The notes beneath the pieces were generated by a model. The model was not told the DNA's origin. It was given only the letters and a program-made list of their open reading frames with translations, and made no database searches. A stretch of 64,000 nt of DNA from Corythucha ciliata (Eukaryota > Arthropoda > Insecta > Hemiptera > Tingidae): NCBI GenBank assembly GCA_038030265.1, contig CM075941.1, positions 434,001-498,000 on the forward strand. The letters are read 5' to 3'. This document shows, piece by piece, positions 1 through 11,160 of the stretch (positions are counted from its first letter, which is position 1; each line of letters opens with the position of its first letter). Made by a program: the position numbers and the translations under genes.

Positions 1-264
1 GCCACCAGGAGTTGGAATAGCCTATAAGCCTGTCGATAAGCGAGGGCATGCATTCGGGAATGGGACAGGGAGGCGACGATGTGGCTGCTATCATTAAGCA
101 GAGGCATGCGGAGAGTTGTAGGGATGTTTACAGGCCACTATGCGCTACGTAAGCACCTCTACGTAATGGGAATGGTGGCAGACCCGATGTGTCAGGGCTG
201 CAAGTTGTAAAAGGAATCGGCTATGCACATTGTAGGGGAGTGTGAGAGGTATGCGGCTACTCGG
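1..264 (+). pseudogene. LINE ORF2 C-terminal remnant
   Basis: Frame 1 reads as the extreme C-terminus of a non-LTR retrotransposon ORF2 of the kind with a terminal zinc-knuckle-like region. A GHYALRKHL block (about 127-160) is followed by a C-x2-C...H-x4-C arrangement (MCQGC, AMHIVGECERY). There are three in-frame stops: two near the start and one TAA just after CQGCK. The part from 123 recurs at 40,670-40,811. The window edge cuts the upstream part. The host of this fragment is a dead 5'-truncated LINE; I cannot assign its clade. Confidence 0.7.
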
Positions 265-556
265 TTTTTTTTTTGTTTTTTTTAGTACTATTATTATGGG
301 CATCAACTGCTTAGGTTATTAGCCGCAGGTTATTTCCGCATTTTTGAGACAGATAGGTTGACAGGCATCACATCACATTCTCGAGGACCGAGGGGGTCCG
401 AGTCCTTCAGTTTGTGAATGCCGTCCTTAGGTTTGCGTATCCGCATTAGGTCTTTCCGAGTCCGACCCTAAGCGCATGGCGTATGAGCCGGTGACGGCTT
501 AAGCGCTTCGGCTCGGCTATTCCGGGTGCGGGCCCACTGCATAATAATAATAATAC
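265..556 (+). repeat. LINE 3' untranslated region with (ATA)n tail
   Basis: Non-coding sequence follows the ORF2 remnant and ends in a short (ATA)n tract at 541-555, as expected of a LINE whose 3' tail is a simple repeat. It contains the intact target site of the hAT element, GGTCCGAG at 395-402, which is duplicated around the element in copy 2. The Harbinger 5' region begins right after the tail, so the left Harbinger end is either lost or lies in 556-764. Confidence 0.55.
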
Positions 557-764
557 CACCTTCGAGCTGCAAAGAAAACTCTCGGTTTTATTTTTCCTCT
601 TGATCAGCTGGTTACCTTTTTTTACTCTTCTAATCGTCTCCGTCTTCTTTTCCCTCTTTTCCTCCCTCCTCTCTGTCACCACAAAATAGACAGGCTTCAC
701 CCTGGTCGCGCGCGGTCTAGCCATACATATCATATGTACCTCTTCGCTTATAGCGACACAAGTC

Positions 765-2770
765 ATGGACACGCACTCGGCACCAGCCATCTCCGTCCCC
801 TCATCGGTCGCCCCTTCCAACGCGGCTTCTTTGGAGAAAAGTGATTCCCAAAGAGATCGTGAGTTTACGAGTATGCTTATTGAATTATACCGTGATCAAC
901 CAGTATTGTGGAAAGTGAAGGACAAAGATTACTTCAATCGGAATAAAAAAATCGAAGCATGGGACAAAATAGTGAAAGCTTTGAGAACGTTGAAACCGGG
1001 CTACACAGTTGATGAACTCAAGAAAAAAGTAAATTCTCTGCGCAGTAATTTTAACAGAGAATGCAGGACAATTGAGGGCAAAAAAGTGTCCGGAGCGTCT
1101 GCCGATGACATCCCAGAGCCTTCGCTTTGGTACTGTAACGAAATTTTGTTCATCAAAGATCAGCTTGAAATCGCAACAACTGACACATCAGAGGTAAGCA
1201 ATAAATTTATATGTTTATTTCAGTGTTGATTATTTAAATTTAACACTAATAATAATTAATTAAGAATAACTAACACTAATACATTGTTTCATAACGGCTA
1301 ACTGCACACTACTGTGACATTTTGAAGCATGTAGGTACTTAGGTACCTACTTTAACATAAATTTAGTTCAGGCATTCGTTTTGCCACGGAACTGCCCCAG
1401 AGGTGTTGAAGAATTTTCAAAATTCATCCCTTACTCTTTTTGCTTCAATTGATGAGGTGTTAATTGTTCTGGTTCTTCGAAGTTCAGTCATCAGGGGAAT
1501 TCCCTGCCGCCATGATCCTGGTTCCACAGTAGCCGATGAAGTAATGTCATTATCAATGTCTTGAGATTGAAAGTACTTTCCAACGTTTGTTCTGCATAAG
1601 TAGTTGTGCAAGTGACAACATGCCATAACTATTTTCCGTACTTTTTGTGGTTCAAATTTAATTTCACCTTGAAAAATTTTGAACCTCTTTGTCAGTATTC
1701 CAAGCACGTTTTCCAAGCTCGGGACAATCTGTAATTAAAAACCCTTTTTTCGTCCGTCAAAACTGCCCTGTTATAGGGTTTCATGAAGTTGGGTAGTAGC
1801 TGGAAAGCTTCGTCACCAATGAAAACGTATGGACATTCACTATTACTTCCGGGTAAGACGCGAGAATCAGGGATGTTCAGCTGGTTACTGGTAAACTTGC
1901 GCCAGAATAACGTGTTCTTGAACACTCCACCATCGGATGCTCGCCCATTTGCTCCAACATCAATCATCATGAACTCATAGTTCGCATCGACAATAGCCAT
2001 AAGCACATTACTAAAAGTACCTTTGTAGTTATAGTAATATGAACCCGAATGTGCTGGTTTCTGCATTAAGATGTGTTTACCATCCACACTCCCTATACAA
2101 TTATGGAAGTTCCATCGGTTTTCAAAGTCTTGTGCCACCTGTTTCCAAGCACCATCAGTTTTGGGAACCTGAAAATAAATAATTCACATTTTACATCTCT
2201 ATAAAACTATTATTCTGGGATGCAATCATTTATTTCTTGTTAAATTGTTTTTTACAGCAACAGCTGTCTGTCGACGTGGAGTCTGCACCCACTCAGGAGC
2301 CCTCAACACGTAATAAGAAAAAAAAAACGACCCAAGACCCCGCTGACAAACTAGTAGGCCTGGCTACTGAGTACTTCAAGCGACCAGAATCAGAAGAGGA
2401 CATTCTAGCCAGGGCATGGGCGATGAAGTTGAAACGAATGGCACCAAATCAAAAACGGCTCGCCGAAAAAATCATTACTGATGTGCTTTTTGATGCTGAC
2501 ATGGGCACTGTAACATGGGAAGGAGTCCGATTCGTTACCACTAATCGTCCATGGTCACAAGCGCCACACACGTTGCCACCACAATTCACGAATAGTCCTT
2601 GGCACCAATACTTCTATGGTCCAGGGCCAGGCACTTCATTCGTTTCACCTTCAACTGGGTGCCCCTCTCCCTCTTCATCTGAGGGGTCGCATGGACAAGT
2701 TTTGAATACATCGGCGGACAACATGGGCATGACTGCTGGCGATTATCTACAATCATTCTCTTCCTTGTAA
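765..2770 (+). CDS. PIF/Harbinger MADF-domain accessory protein, two exons, copy 1
   Basis: The predicted protein has 313 residues from two exons, 765-1193 and 2258-2770. The donor (GAG|GTAAGC) and acceptor (TTTTTTACAG|CAA) are canonical and the join is in phase 0. Exon 1 carries a MADF-type DNA-binding domain (about residues 32-130: LIELYRDQPVLW, AWDKIVKAL, ELKKKVNSLRSNF, PSLWYCNEILFI). Exon 2 has a lysine-rich stretch and a BESS-like helix (AWAMKLKRMAPNQKRLAEKII). Proteins of this kind are encoded beside Harbinger transposases and are thought to help transposase bind DNA or enter the nucleus. The intron contains the second exon of the opposite-strand transposase. The start is the first ATG in frame. 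The frame is fully open here, unlike copy 2. Confidence 0.8.
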
Positions 2771-3747
2771 AATGTTGCCCCTACAATTTTCCTCCACCTG
2801 TTCTCTGTTGTTGTTTGCTCTACGATTCATTTGCCTTATGATTAGTAACTCGGGTCCTACTTGTGTCATTTTTGTCGATTTGTACTTTGTCTCGCAATAC
2901 TCTTTTGAATTTAATTAGGCTTCGGTTACTGTGAATGCGATTTCTGACGAGTTTGTCCCCTGTACGTATTTTGACGAGGAGTTCTCTCCCATAGTGACCA
3001 CTTTCATTGAAAAGCAGACGTTTGTTTGTTTAAGTGAACTCGTCAGAGCTCGTCAGAACACATTTTCGTCAGAAATCGCATGCATAGTAACCCTAGCCTT
3101 AACCTCATGGTTTCACTACAAGTTATTATTACTTTCTACAGTTTATTAATAAATACCTACTATTTCATTAGAACATGAGTTAATAGATAGGTACCTACCT
3201 GAATATTATCTTTCAGTGTCTCAATTATTGCTGTGCACGTTTCCATTATGATGAGCTCGAGAGTTTGAGGAGCTATGGCACACATTAATTTTAGGTCCTC
3301 CAAATCCATGCCTGTAGCTAGGTACCTCAATGTGACTGATAACCTCTGGTTTGCAGGAATCGCTTCACGCATAACAGTGTCCTTTTTCTCAATTTTTGGT
3401 CGTATCAATTCCAACAGCATGTCAAAACATTCATCGTTCATTCTCAGGAAATTCTTGTAATCCTCTGGTTCCGTCTCGCGCAGAAAGCAGAGAAGATTAT
3501 CATGACTGAATCGGTTTCTCATTTTGTACCATTCTTTTGACCAACGCCTTTTCCTCATCTTCCTCGTCTTATTTGTCTTCAGTTGGAGGGCAGCCGCAGT
3601 CAACAAAAGCACAGACAAATCCTGGTTTGAACTCATTGCACTCAGGACAACACCACGATTGAGACTGGGACTGGGAAGGGTTTTGTTCAAACAACTGAAG
3701 AAATGATTGAAGCTCACTTCAATCTGTTTGTTCAATCTTTTGATCAA
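1417..3747 (-). pseudogene. PIF/Harbinger transposase (DDE_Tnp_4), frameshifted, copy 1
   Basis: Exon 1 runs 3747-3199 and exon 2 runs 2168-1417, joined by a canonical CAG|GTAGGT donor and TTTTCAG|GTT acceptor, phase 0. Exon 1 holds the helical N-terminal part (RNRFSHDNLLCFL, RLSVTLRYLATG). Exon 2 holds the catalytic region: first Asp in SVDGKH, second in RASDGGVF, and an acidic GDEAF block, matching the DDE_Tnp_4 family. After FNYRLSRA a deletion of several bases near 1710-1720 shifts the frame and gives an early stop. The frame resumes as ENVLGILTKRF and ends ...AKRVRDEF. Copy 2 carries the same frameshift, so loss preceded the split of the copies. A later methionine (MSSNQDLS) may be the true start. 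Confidence 0.85.
2918..3098. mobile_element. Tourist-like MITE inside the Harbinger transposase intron, copy 1
   Basis: A 181-bp element has imperfect terminal inverted repeats of about 32 bp (GGCTTCGGTTACTGTGAATG at the left; the right end, reverse-complemented, begins GGCTAGGGTTACTATGCATG). TTA flanks both sides (2915-2917 and 3099-3101), the 3-bp target preference of PIF/Harbinger. It lies wholly within the transposase intron (2169-3198). It has no coding capacity. Confidence 0.75.
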
Positions 3748-3861
3748 TCAGATTGACCGTCTAGGGGCTCCTAGGCAACGGACAGGAGGGGGGGATGAGG
3801 AACCATATGGTTCAAATCATCGATGAAAGTCGCGAGCCGGTCGCGAGGTATCGAAGATCAC

Positions 3862-3988
3862 ATCGCAGTGAAGGTGCTTCACTATGAACGGTCCCATACA
3901 ATTATTGATGTTTGTTCCTCATCGATGTTTCATCGGGGCATCGCTCATCGAGGTATCGCAGTGAAGGTGATTCACTATGAACGCACCC
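3862..3988. repeat. Harbinger right-end subterminal repeats and probable terminus, copy 1
   Basis: Two copies of a motif (GTGAAGGTG.TTCACTATGAACG) lie at about 3868-3890 and 3962-3984, beside ATCGATG-rich sequence. The second ends in ...CGCACCC at 3988 and is followed by TTA. Immediately beyond, a gypsy frame resumes, so the Harbinger element appears to sit inside a gypsy remnant. I could not find the matching left inverted repeat, so the left end is probably truncated. Confidence 0.5.
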
Positions 3989-3999
3989 TTAGGATCACA

Positions 4000-4396
4000 T
4001 TTGAAGTAATCAGGTGGTTTAGCTATTCTTCCAAATCTCGTTTTATACCCTTGCTTAGGTATTGAACTTGAACCAGGCGACCAATAGGGAGTTCCCGGAT
4101 AGGTGACGTCTGGAATTGGATTATGAACTTCAGGCGATGCACGGTTACTTCCCGGGCACGAGACGGCTGTGGCTAGAACAGGATTGTGAACTTCTCCCTC
4201 GCTGCCTTGATTTTTGTCCTTATCAGTCATCGATATGGATGAATCGGGCAGTGGTCCACTGGTCGGAACAAGAAACTTCCTATTACACCGGATGTTCTGG
4301 AAACCGCAGTCTACGACGTAATCTCGCCCAGTTTGGCCGAAGTCTATCACGGTACCATTTTTTTTTTGTCAGTAACCCAAACACGTTCCCCTCTGT
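4000..4396 (-). pseudogene. Ty3/gypsy pol C-terminal tail (after integrase), copy 1
   Basis: The minus strand reads RGERVWVTD, then after an A-tract frameshift GTVIDFGQTGRDYVV...NRKFLVP, a proline-rich spacer and TRFGRIAKPPDYF. This is the usual end of a gypsy-type pol: an SH3-like integrase tail followed by a (T)RSGR..KPPxRY-like signature. The frameshift is at the A-run on the minus strand (poly-T at about 4359-4368). The upstream pol was lost or is represented by the gypsy reverse transcriptase at 7.4-8.0 kb; whether they are one element is unclear. Confidence 0.65.
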
Positions 4397-4725
4397 TTAG
4401 ACATCTTAACGGGCGGGCTCTATGTCTCCTGTCGAAATTGATTTTCGTCTTGCTGTCAGCTTGAATAATCTTCTGTATTTGTCAATATCAGGCCATCAGG
4501 GGCGTAGTTTTTCTAGGGTGATAGGTATGCTGGTTCGAATTCTTCAACCGAACAATAATTCAGCTGGGCTGTACCGGATTTGAGGCTCGGTTCGTGCCTT
4601 AATTTGCTTGGTTGACGACGGGCAACGAAAAACCAGAGGGAAAAAATACGAAGTAGTGCGGCGAAGAAATTAGGCAAAAACTCACGAACGAATTAAAACT
4701 GTATAGTCATACTTCACGACCCCTC

Positions 4726-4726
<1 letters not shown>

Positions 4727-4756
<30 letters not shown>
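4727..4756. repeat. Poly-A tract, copy 1
   Basis: About 30 consecutive A. The equivalent tract in copy 2 (about 48,858-48,890) differs in length and flank, as expected of a slippage-prone site. Confidence 0.9.
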
Positions 4757-4758
<2 letters not shown>

Positions 4759-4963
4759 GATATGAAACACACTCGAGGAACTTTGGACAATTTGTTAACT
4801 TGAAACAACGAAAGAAAAAATAAGACTCTACATTTTGCGAAAAACAGTTCCAGATCATGAGTTGCTATCAGACAAAACGTGTGTGAGAAAGAGAGAGAGA
4901 GCAAAAAGGCGCGCTCGGTAACGCCACACGCCAATGTGGAGGCTTCCGGTTGGCGCCTTCAGT

Positions 4964-6156
4964 CTAAGACGAACATTCTCCCCTGGCTGAAGCCACCGGT
5001 TCAGAAGATGAGACGTTGGATGGTTGAGCCAATTTAATGGTCGGTCGTTTGTAGATTTTGTGACTGATTTTCCCGTTGACGTGGTGCGGAACCTTGACGT
5101 TTGCGACTCTTTTCCAGGGAAAACTTCAGTTATCCGCCCAACTTTCCATAGCATCGAAGGGGCGTCATCGTGAATTAGGACGAGAGTACCAGGAGTGAGT
5201 GACGCACCTGCACGAGTCGATTTTGTGCGCTGTTGTAAAGTGTGCAGGTACTCTTGGCTCCATCTCCATCAAAAATGTTGCTGTATGTGTTGAACAAGTT
5301 GCCAACGTTTCAAAATCCCAGGATTCTTCGTCTCAACGTTTTCATGAGGAATGGACATTAGGGGTCCCATAATCAAGAAGTGCCCCGGAGTTAATACGGA
5401 TGCGTCTTTGGGATCTTCACTGATGGGACATAACGGGCTTAACCAATACTTTGACAAACTCTTCGTAGGTCAAAGACATGTTCTTCACGACTCTGGTTAG
5501 GTGGATTTTCACGGATTTGACGAGAGCCTCATGAAGTCCACCGAAATGTGGCGACAAAGGAGGTTGGAAATGCCACTGGATTCCTCGAGACGAGAGCGAA
5601 TACTAACTGTCATCAGAAGACATCATTTCTGAGTGGAATCGACGAATCTCACGGCTGGCTCCGACGAGATTGGTGCCGTTGTCCGAATATATATCTGTGG
5701 GGCAACCACGACGAGAAACAAATCGGTCCAGGCTGCTAAAAATGAAGAGGTGGTCAGAGCCGAAACCTCTTCCAGATGTGCTGCTTTCACCGCAGTACAG
5801 ACGAAACAAACAATTTAGATCTTTCTCAGGGGACACGACTTTCTCAAGGGGCACGACTTGATCAAAAACGGGCCGGCTAAGTCGACTGACGATTTAAGAA
5901 ACGGCCTGGCTTGGTTGACTCTAAAAGATGGCATGTCACCCATGAGAGGTGCTACGAATTTTGGGCGGGCTCTGAAACAAGTCAAAACATTTGAAAATAA
6001 CAGAGCGAACAGCTCTGCATCCCGACAGTATCGCTCAGTAGCGCTCCAGTGACCGAATCGCACATGATATACGGTTACCAGAAGGTCGACGAATTTTGAC
6101 TTTGATGGGAGAACGATAGGGTGTTTAGAGTTCTCGTTCATACTTGATTCTTTCAA
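4964..6156 (-). pseudogene. BEL/Pao integrase and C-terminal domain, copy 1
   Basis: Read from high to low coordinates. HPIVLP with an H...H...C...C zinc-binding array lies at about 6120-5970. The first catalytic Asp region (VDLAGPF) is at about 5880. The second (YSDNGTNLVGA) is at about 5680. A PPLSPHFGGLHEA-like segment follows at about 5560. The C-terminal domain of BEL elements (LVLIHDDAPSMLWKVGRITEVFPG) is at 5190-5100, and the stop is at 4964-4966. Multiple frameshifts and stops break it. An internal CPLRKSCPLRK stretch is a small local duplication near 5830. Confidence 0.85.
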
Positions 6157-6429
6157 TCGACCTCCGACTCGAAATACTCCCTCTTCGTCTAGAAAGGGGG
6201 AAATGCGAACTAGAGGGCCTTTCGATAACTAATCCTGCCGAATTAACTTGATATCTTCGGCGAAAACATGACTTTGTACAGTTTTGACCCAAAAGAGGAG
6301 AGATCTTTGGAGCTTCCGGGCACGAAGGGGTCCAACATACCTCATTTTAAAAAGGGTAATTGCTCGAAAAACAAACTGGCTGCGTAGATTGGGTCAACCC
6401 AGGCCAATGATGAGGCGGTCCTGAAAATA

Positions 6430-6740
6430 ACTTGGGACCCGTCCACCACAGATTAACGTTTACGAATTCACCTAGATACATGCCTCGGGATGCACAATCT
6501 GCCGCATTGCCCTGTGATCGGACGTGTTTCCACCACGACGGTTGATTTTTTTTCTTGGATGAACGAAACTCGGTTGGCTAAGAACGTTTGCCATCTGCTA
6601 GCAGGCGAGACTAGCCAGTGGAGGACGATTGTTGAGTCAGTCCAACAATTGATGAACGAGACTTCAATTTCACCATCGAAAGTACGAAGAACCGATGAAA
6701 GGAGTTTGACTAACAGTACAGCTCCAAGCAATTCAAGACG
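6430..6740 (-). pseudogene. BEL/Pao RNase H domain, copy 1
   Basis: The minus strand reads LNCLELLGAVLL...WTDSTIVLHWL...RWQTFLANRV. This is the BEL RNase H region, with the WTDSTIVLHWL catalytic Asp block and the conserved RWxxFVANR segment just after it. It continues from the Pao segment at 6,710-7,440 and leads toward the integrase after a frameshifted linker. In copy 2 most of this domain is deleted. Confidence 0.8.
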
Positions 6741-7440
6741 AGGCAGTGTGACATATGCTTTTTTGGGGCAACTCTGGTCTTCGAAGTGGTAAGATGCGAC
6801 TTGAATTGATCATTTTCCGAGACGACAACAAAAATAACGGCCGCATGAGCGGCTTCCGACGCATCCGAAAATCCGTGCAACATAAATTTTGTATTAGACG
6901 AACCAAGATGATTGAAAAACCTAGGGATTCGAATTTCGAAAAGTTGGACTAGTTCTTCATTGATGCGGTTCCAACGAGCTTGAATCTCTGGCGGGAGATC
7001 GTCATCCCAGTGAAGCTCATGTCCCCAGATGTCTTTAACCAGAATTTTGGCCGTCAGGGTGCATGGAGACAAAAAACCAAGTGGATCGAAGATCCGTGCC
7101 AATGACGAAAGAATTCCTCTTTTGTTGAAGGTTGCTATAGTGACTCTATAAGCGAAAGTGTCGGAATTGGCATCCCAGAACATTCCAAGGATTTTAGAAA
7201 ATGAATCAGCGTCAAAAGATACTTCGTTTTTGTGAGTTTCAAAAGTGTCATCTTCATTCAAAACCGAGGGATGGTTCGATTGCCATTTTGTCATATCAAA
7301 CCCTGCTCTTTTGAGAAGTTCGTCAAATTCAATTTTAAGCTTACGAGCGTGCAAAACATCTGGGCAGGATACGATCAGATAGATCTTCGACGTAAAGTGA
7401 CTTGAGCAGAGCTGCGCTGGCGAGAGGAAACGACGAGGGA
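6710..7440 (-). pseudogene. BEL/Pao reverse transcriptase C-terminal and Pao segment, copy 1
   Basis: A long open stretch encodes the post-palm part of a BEL/Pao reverse transcriptase: LKRAGFDMTKWQSN, KILGMFWDANSDTFAYRV, SSLARIFDPLGFLSPCTLTAKILVKDIW, LHWDDDLPPEIQARW, HGFSDASEAAHAAVI. These are the family's best-known blocks. Just upstream (about 7384-7395), in another frame because of a 4-bp insertion absent from copy 2, the catalytic motif reads YVED rather than the expected YVDD. The gypsy reverse transcriptase adjoins at about 7,420-7,440, making a chimeric pol remnant. Confidence 0.85.
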
Positions 7441-7444
7441 GAAA

Positions 7445-7985
7445 TTTCATGAGATAGTTTCCCATTAAGCATCTCAAGTCCTTTCGACTTTGAGGTTTAG
7501 GCATCTCGAGGATAGATTTAATCTCGTGATCCATGGGAAATATTTTCCTATCTTATAAAATGTACCCTAAAAACGTAACGTTTCACACATTGAATTCGCA
7601 CTTGTCTTGATTCAAAGTCATGTTTACATCCCTAAGCTTTTCAAGAAGTTGATCAAGTCTTTTATCATGCTCATCTTGGGTTCTTCCAAAAACTAAAAAA
7701 TCGTACATTTGGTTGACAACTTCGAGACCTTCAATTATTTCTTCCATTCGTTCATGGCAGTGTTCTGGGGCACTGCAAATCCCGAAAGGAAGACGACGGT
7801 AGAAAAACCGACCGTATGACTCGGTTGAGCAAAGCACTTTCCTCCTATGGAGACTCATGCCAAAACCCGTTGTTAGCATCTAGCTTCGAAAGTATGGTAG
7901 CATCTTCCAGCTTGGCAAGAGTTTCGTCTACTGACGGCAGGATTGTCCTTTCTCTCAACTTCAATTTCATTTTTACAGCTTCCTA
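7445..7985 (-). pseudogene. Ty3/gypsy reverse transcriptase remnant, copy 1
   Basis: The minus strand reads SVDETLAKLEDATILSKLDANNGFW, then after a frameshift YGRFFYRRLPFGICSAPEH, MEEIIEGLE, the catalytic block QMYDFLVFG, then MTLNQDKCEF, and SILEMPKPQSRKDLR at the start of the connection. The block should read xMDDxLVFG; here one catalytic Asp is replaced by Tyr, so this copy is dead by sequence. It ends abruptly where BEL sequence begins. Confidence 0.85.
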
Positions 7986-10855
7986 AGTCTCTCAGGAAGT
8001 GAGAAGTCCCAACGAAGTGAGAAGGTCGTCCCCCACCATTCACGAGCTTTATTGGTCACCAAATTTTACAAGTTTTTCGCTTTTACAAGGACTGATTCCG
8101 CTGTTAGTTCCTTTAGAAAATAGCAACTCACGGCAACTTCACAGATTTCACACCCTCAGAATCAAATGTTCCAAGGCATTGGCTCATTCTGAATTCTAAA
8201 GAGTAATTTCACGGGTCTGCCTCGTTTCAAATATATGATTTGGCAGTGTTGACCCATTCAAATAACCAATTTCATGGATTTAGCTCTTCAAAATCACAAA
8301 TTTCGCAAATCTAGATCTCCCATAGAAACCAATTTCACGCGTTTGACTCCTTCATTAATGAAATTTCGTAGGGTTGAATGAGGTCCATTCTGCTGCTATA
8401 TCAACGACAGAGAACGAGAATAATGTGAGAGGGAGAAAAGCCACCCTCAGAAAACGTTGCAACTTCGTGGTAGCCTCCAGTGGTACACTACCCTCCTTTT
8501 ATATGGTCGCTAGTAATAGTAGCTGGTGGTAATAGTTGAATTCCCCGAAAATCATGAAGTCCTAGTGAATTCTGATCGTTGAGGTCTTTGACCAGTCGGC
8601 TTCTAGGAGCGTTGATTTCCTATGCTGTCCTTAGGATGCGCCCCTGCGCCACAGCCCTGGATCTGGTAATCAACGAGGAGTTCAGTTAGCCAAGGGGGTC
8701 AGCCAGTATGTCCTGCAGGCCAAGAACTGACAATTATATCTCTCAAATCCATGGGCAAAAAATAAAATTAAGGATGGATGGACATGAGCATTATTGCGCC
8801 GCATTATTAGCGGGCAAAGATTATTGGGATTGGCGGTTCATTAAAAGCGTTCGGTGGTGCGTGTCCACTTGAGAGAAAGTATCCAAACTAAATGGGTAAC
8901 TATAGCTAATAACCACATTAAGCATCGATTATCAGTAAGGATCAACTTGAGCGAAGGGATTTCATCCTCAAAATTTGATTTCAAGGTTCAAAATTCGCAT
9001 CAAAGGCTTGTCATAATTTGGAATTACCTGTTAGGATGGAAGGGGGGCAGTCACTCTGCGTAAAATTTCAATGGGAAACATATAGGGCGTTCACCACACA
9101 AAAATAATAATGGTTTCCAAGTTATGCACTGTCTTAGCGAGCAACAAAGACCAATACTTCGTATTCATAGCCGGAAATGTTAATTTCACTCGAATAACGT
9201 ATTTATCGGTCAAGAGGAAACGTTTTCACTGCATTGTGAAGGGTTAACAGTATAAACGGCCAGTGGGGATCCAACCTCATAGGAAACTAACTCACTCTCA
9301 ACCTGTTTTGACCGCTCCCCTAGTTCTCCCTTTTTGTGGTTTCAGAAATTATGTCGAGTGTGGAGGATAACTCGTGATTTACGCTGTTAGTTGGGGGTTA
9401 ACATGAAGTTCACACGGCGGCCGGCTTTTTTTTATTTTTTCTAATTTCCTCTCCATTTTTCTTCACAAGAGAAGTAATAGTGTCACCCCTCCAATGCATC
9501 TCACTGTCAGAAATTAAAATCTTGTTAACTTCATAATCCCTCTTTCTCCCCCCCTCCCCCACAGATGGATTTTGCAATTTTACAAAAACACGACTCATGA
9601 CGTCCAGAGACGTATTTTTATGTGGGAAATCTCCAGTTTTTATCACCATTTTTATGGGGCATCAACCTTTGTTTTAACATTTTTTCTTTCTTTTTCATCC
9701 CTTTTTTCCCTCTCTTTTTAAAAGAAGAGTTAAATGTCCTTGAGAGCGTCGTTAAATATTTACTTCCTCCCCATCTTCCCGAGGATTTACATCGTATTTG
9801 CCGGGCAAGAGAAGAGAAAACGCGCTCACTCTTTCTCTCTCTGAACAATTAGAAAATCGTCCTCTTGTTTGTTCTTGACACAAACCATTCCTCGCTCTGT
9901 TCCCTTCACCACCTATTCAACGAAACGCCTCCACTCCCGAAACTTTTACACGGATTTACGCGTTTAGTTCTCCTTTGAAAACTTTCACTCCTCTCAGAAC
10001 CATAGCGGAAAGTTTTCCATTTTGGCGGATGAAAGACGACGATCTTTTCAATATCTAACGTTTGAATGGCTGTAAGTTTAAGGAAAATAACACATTTTTT
10101 TTTTTTAAATGAGGAGTAACCCGAGTCGATAAATAATAACGTTTCCCCTTCAAGTCTCAAGCGTCCGGTTACAACTTTTCTTCTTTTAAATTCCTTTCAT
10201 TTGACCTTTTCAGGAGTTTAAGGAAACAAATAGCTCGTGGTTGTCACCCGCGACAGATTAAAGCCGTCGTATACAACCAAATATCCTAAGCTTGATTCTC
10301 TCACTAACACTACCAGCAATAATTACAAGCCTGCTCCACCCTCTACTGAAAAACCCATCCGATTGAAGCGAATTCAATTTTCATCGTCGGCCTGACTCCG
10401 TTATTCCAGGAGGAGGAATGGTGTAGCGTGCCGCTAACAGCTAACAAACCTCAATTTATTTATTTAAAAATAACAAAAAAACCTTAATGTTAATTATGCC
10501 CGAAAGCGTGGGCTATGACTTTGTCTGAGCGTTTATCGCTAACTTGGAGAGAAGAAATGCTGTTTCGTTTGTCTTTTGCCCGGCCAAAGTCTGTTGAGGT
10601 CGGCTTTATCGCATAGTTTGCCGTCAGACAGCGTCGTCTTCAACTGAACATTCGGAGAAACGGGTAGATGCGAATACTGCCTCTGCTTCATGTGACCAGG
10701 GCCTTACTACAGCTCTTACAGTAGCCTAGCAGAATCTTTCATCAGACGCTTAGTGTCTCACTGGTCGGTAAATTAGGATGAAAATAAATTCGAGCGTTAT
10801 TAGATTCTGGGTCGCAGCCAGTAGCGGATCTAGGTTCGCTGAATTCATCACTAAA
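7986..10855. other. No gene seen, copy 1
   Basis: I see no convincing coding region. 8,000-8,380 has loosely repeated phrases of the type AATTTCACxxGTTTGxCTC. About 8,632-8,830 is present only in copy 1. 8,855-10,740 is AT-rich with pyrimidine-rich runs and matches 55,710-57,590 closely, but its reading frames are short and shifted by indels between copies. Confidence 0.6.
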
Positions 10856-11160
10856 ACATTTTTGCTAAACCTATTTGCCGTCTCCGAGAATACGCTTGCC
10901 AGTTTATCAAATAAAAGCTTCTCGTTTGCCGCTGTACATACCTGAGAGGTGTTGTCGGCGTAAAGGACAGTTTTTGGTGCGCTTTCGTCATCAAAGACGT
11001 CATTGGCATAGGCAAGGAACAGCAGCTGCCCCAATATTGATCCCTGTGGAACCCCAGTCGTCTTCAGACGTTCACTTGATGAGCACTTTGTTTGTAGCCT
11101 ATCAGATGCGGTGTAACTTACTTCAACTCTTTGACGTCTATCGGACAAGTCAGACTTCAT
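10856..11160 (-). pseudogene. LINE reverse transcriptase fragment, copy 1
   Basis: The minus strand reads LSDRRQRVEVSY...TGVPQGSILGQLLFLAYANDV...TVLYADNTSQV. TGVPQGSILG is RT motif B. The motif C position reads YADN where active LINE enzymes have F/YADD. About 100 residues survive without the rest of ORF2, so this is an orphan fragment. Confidence 0.8.
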
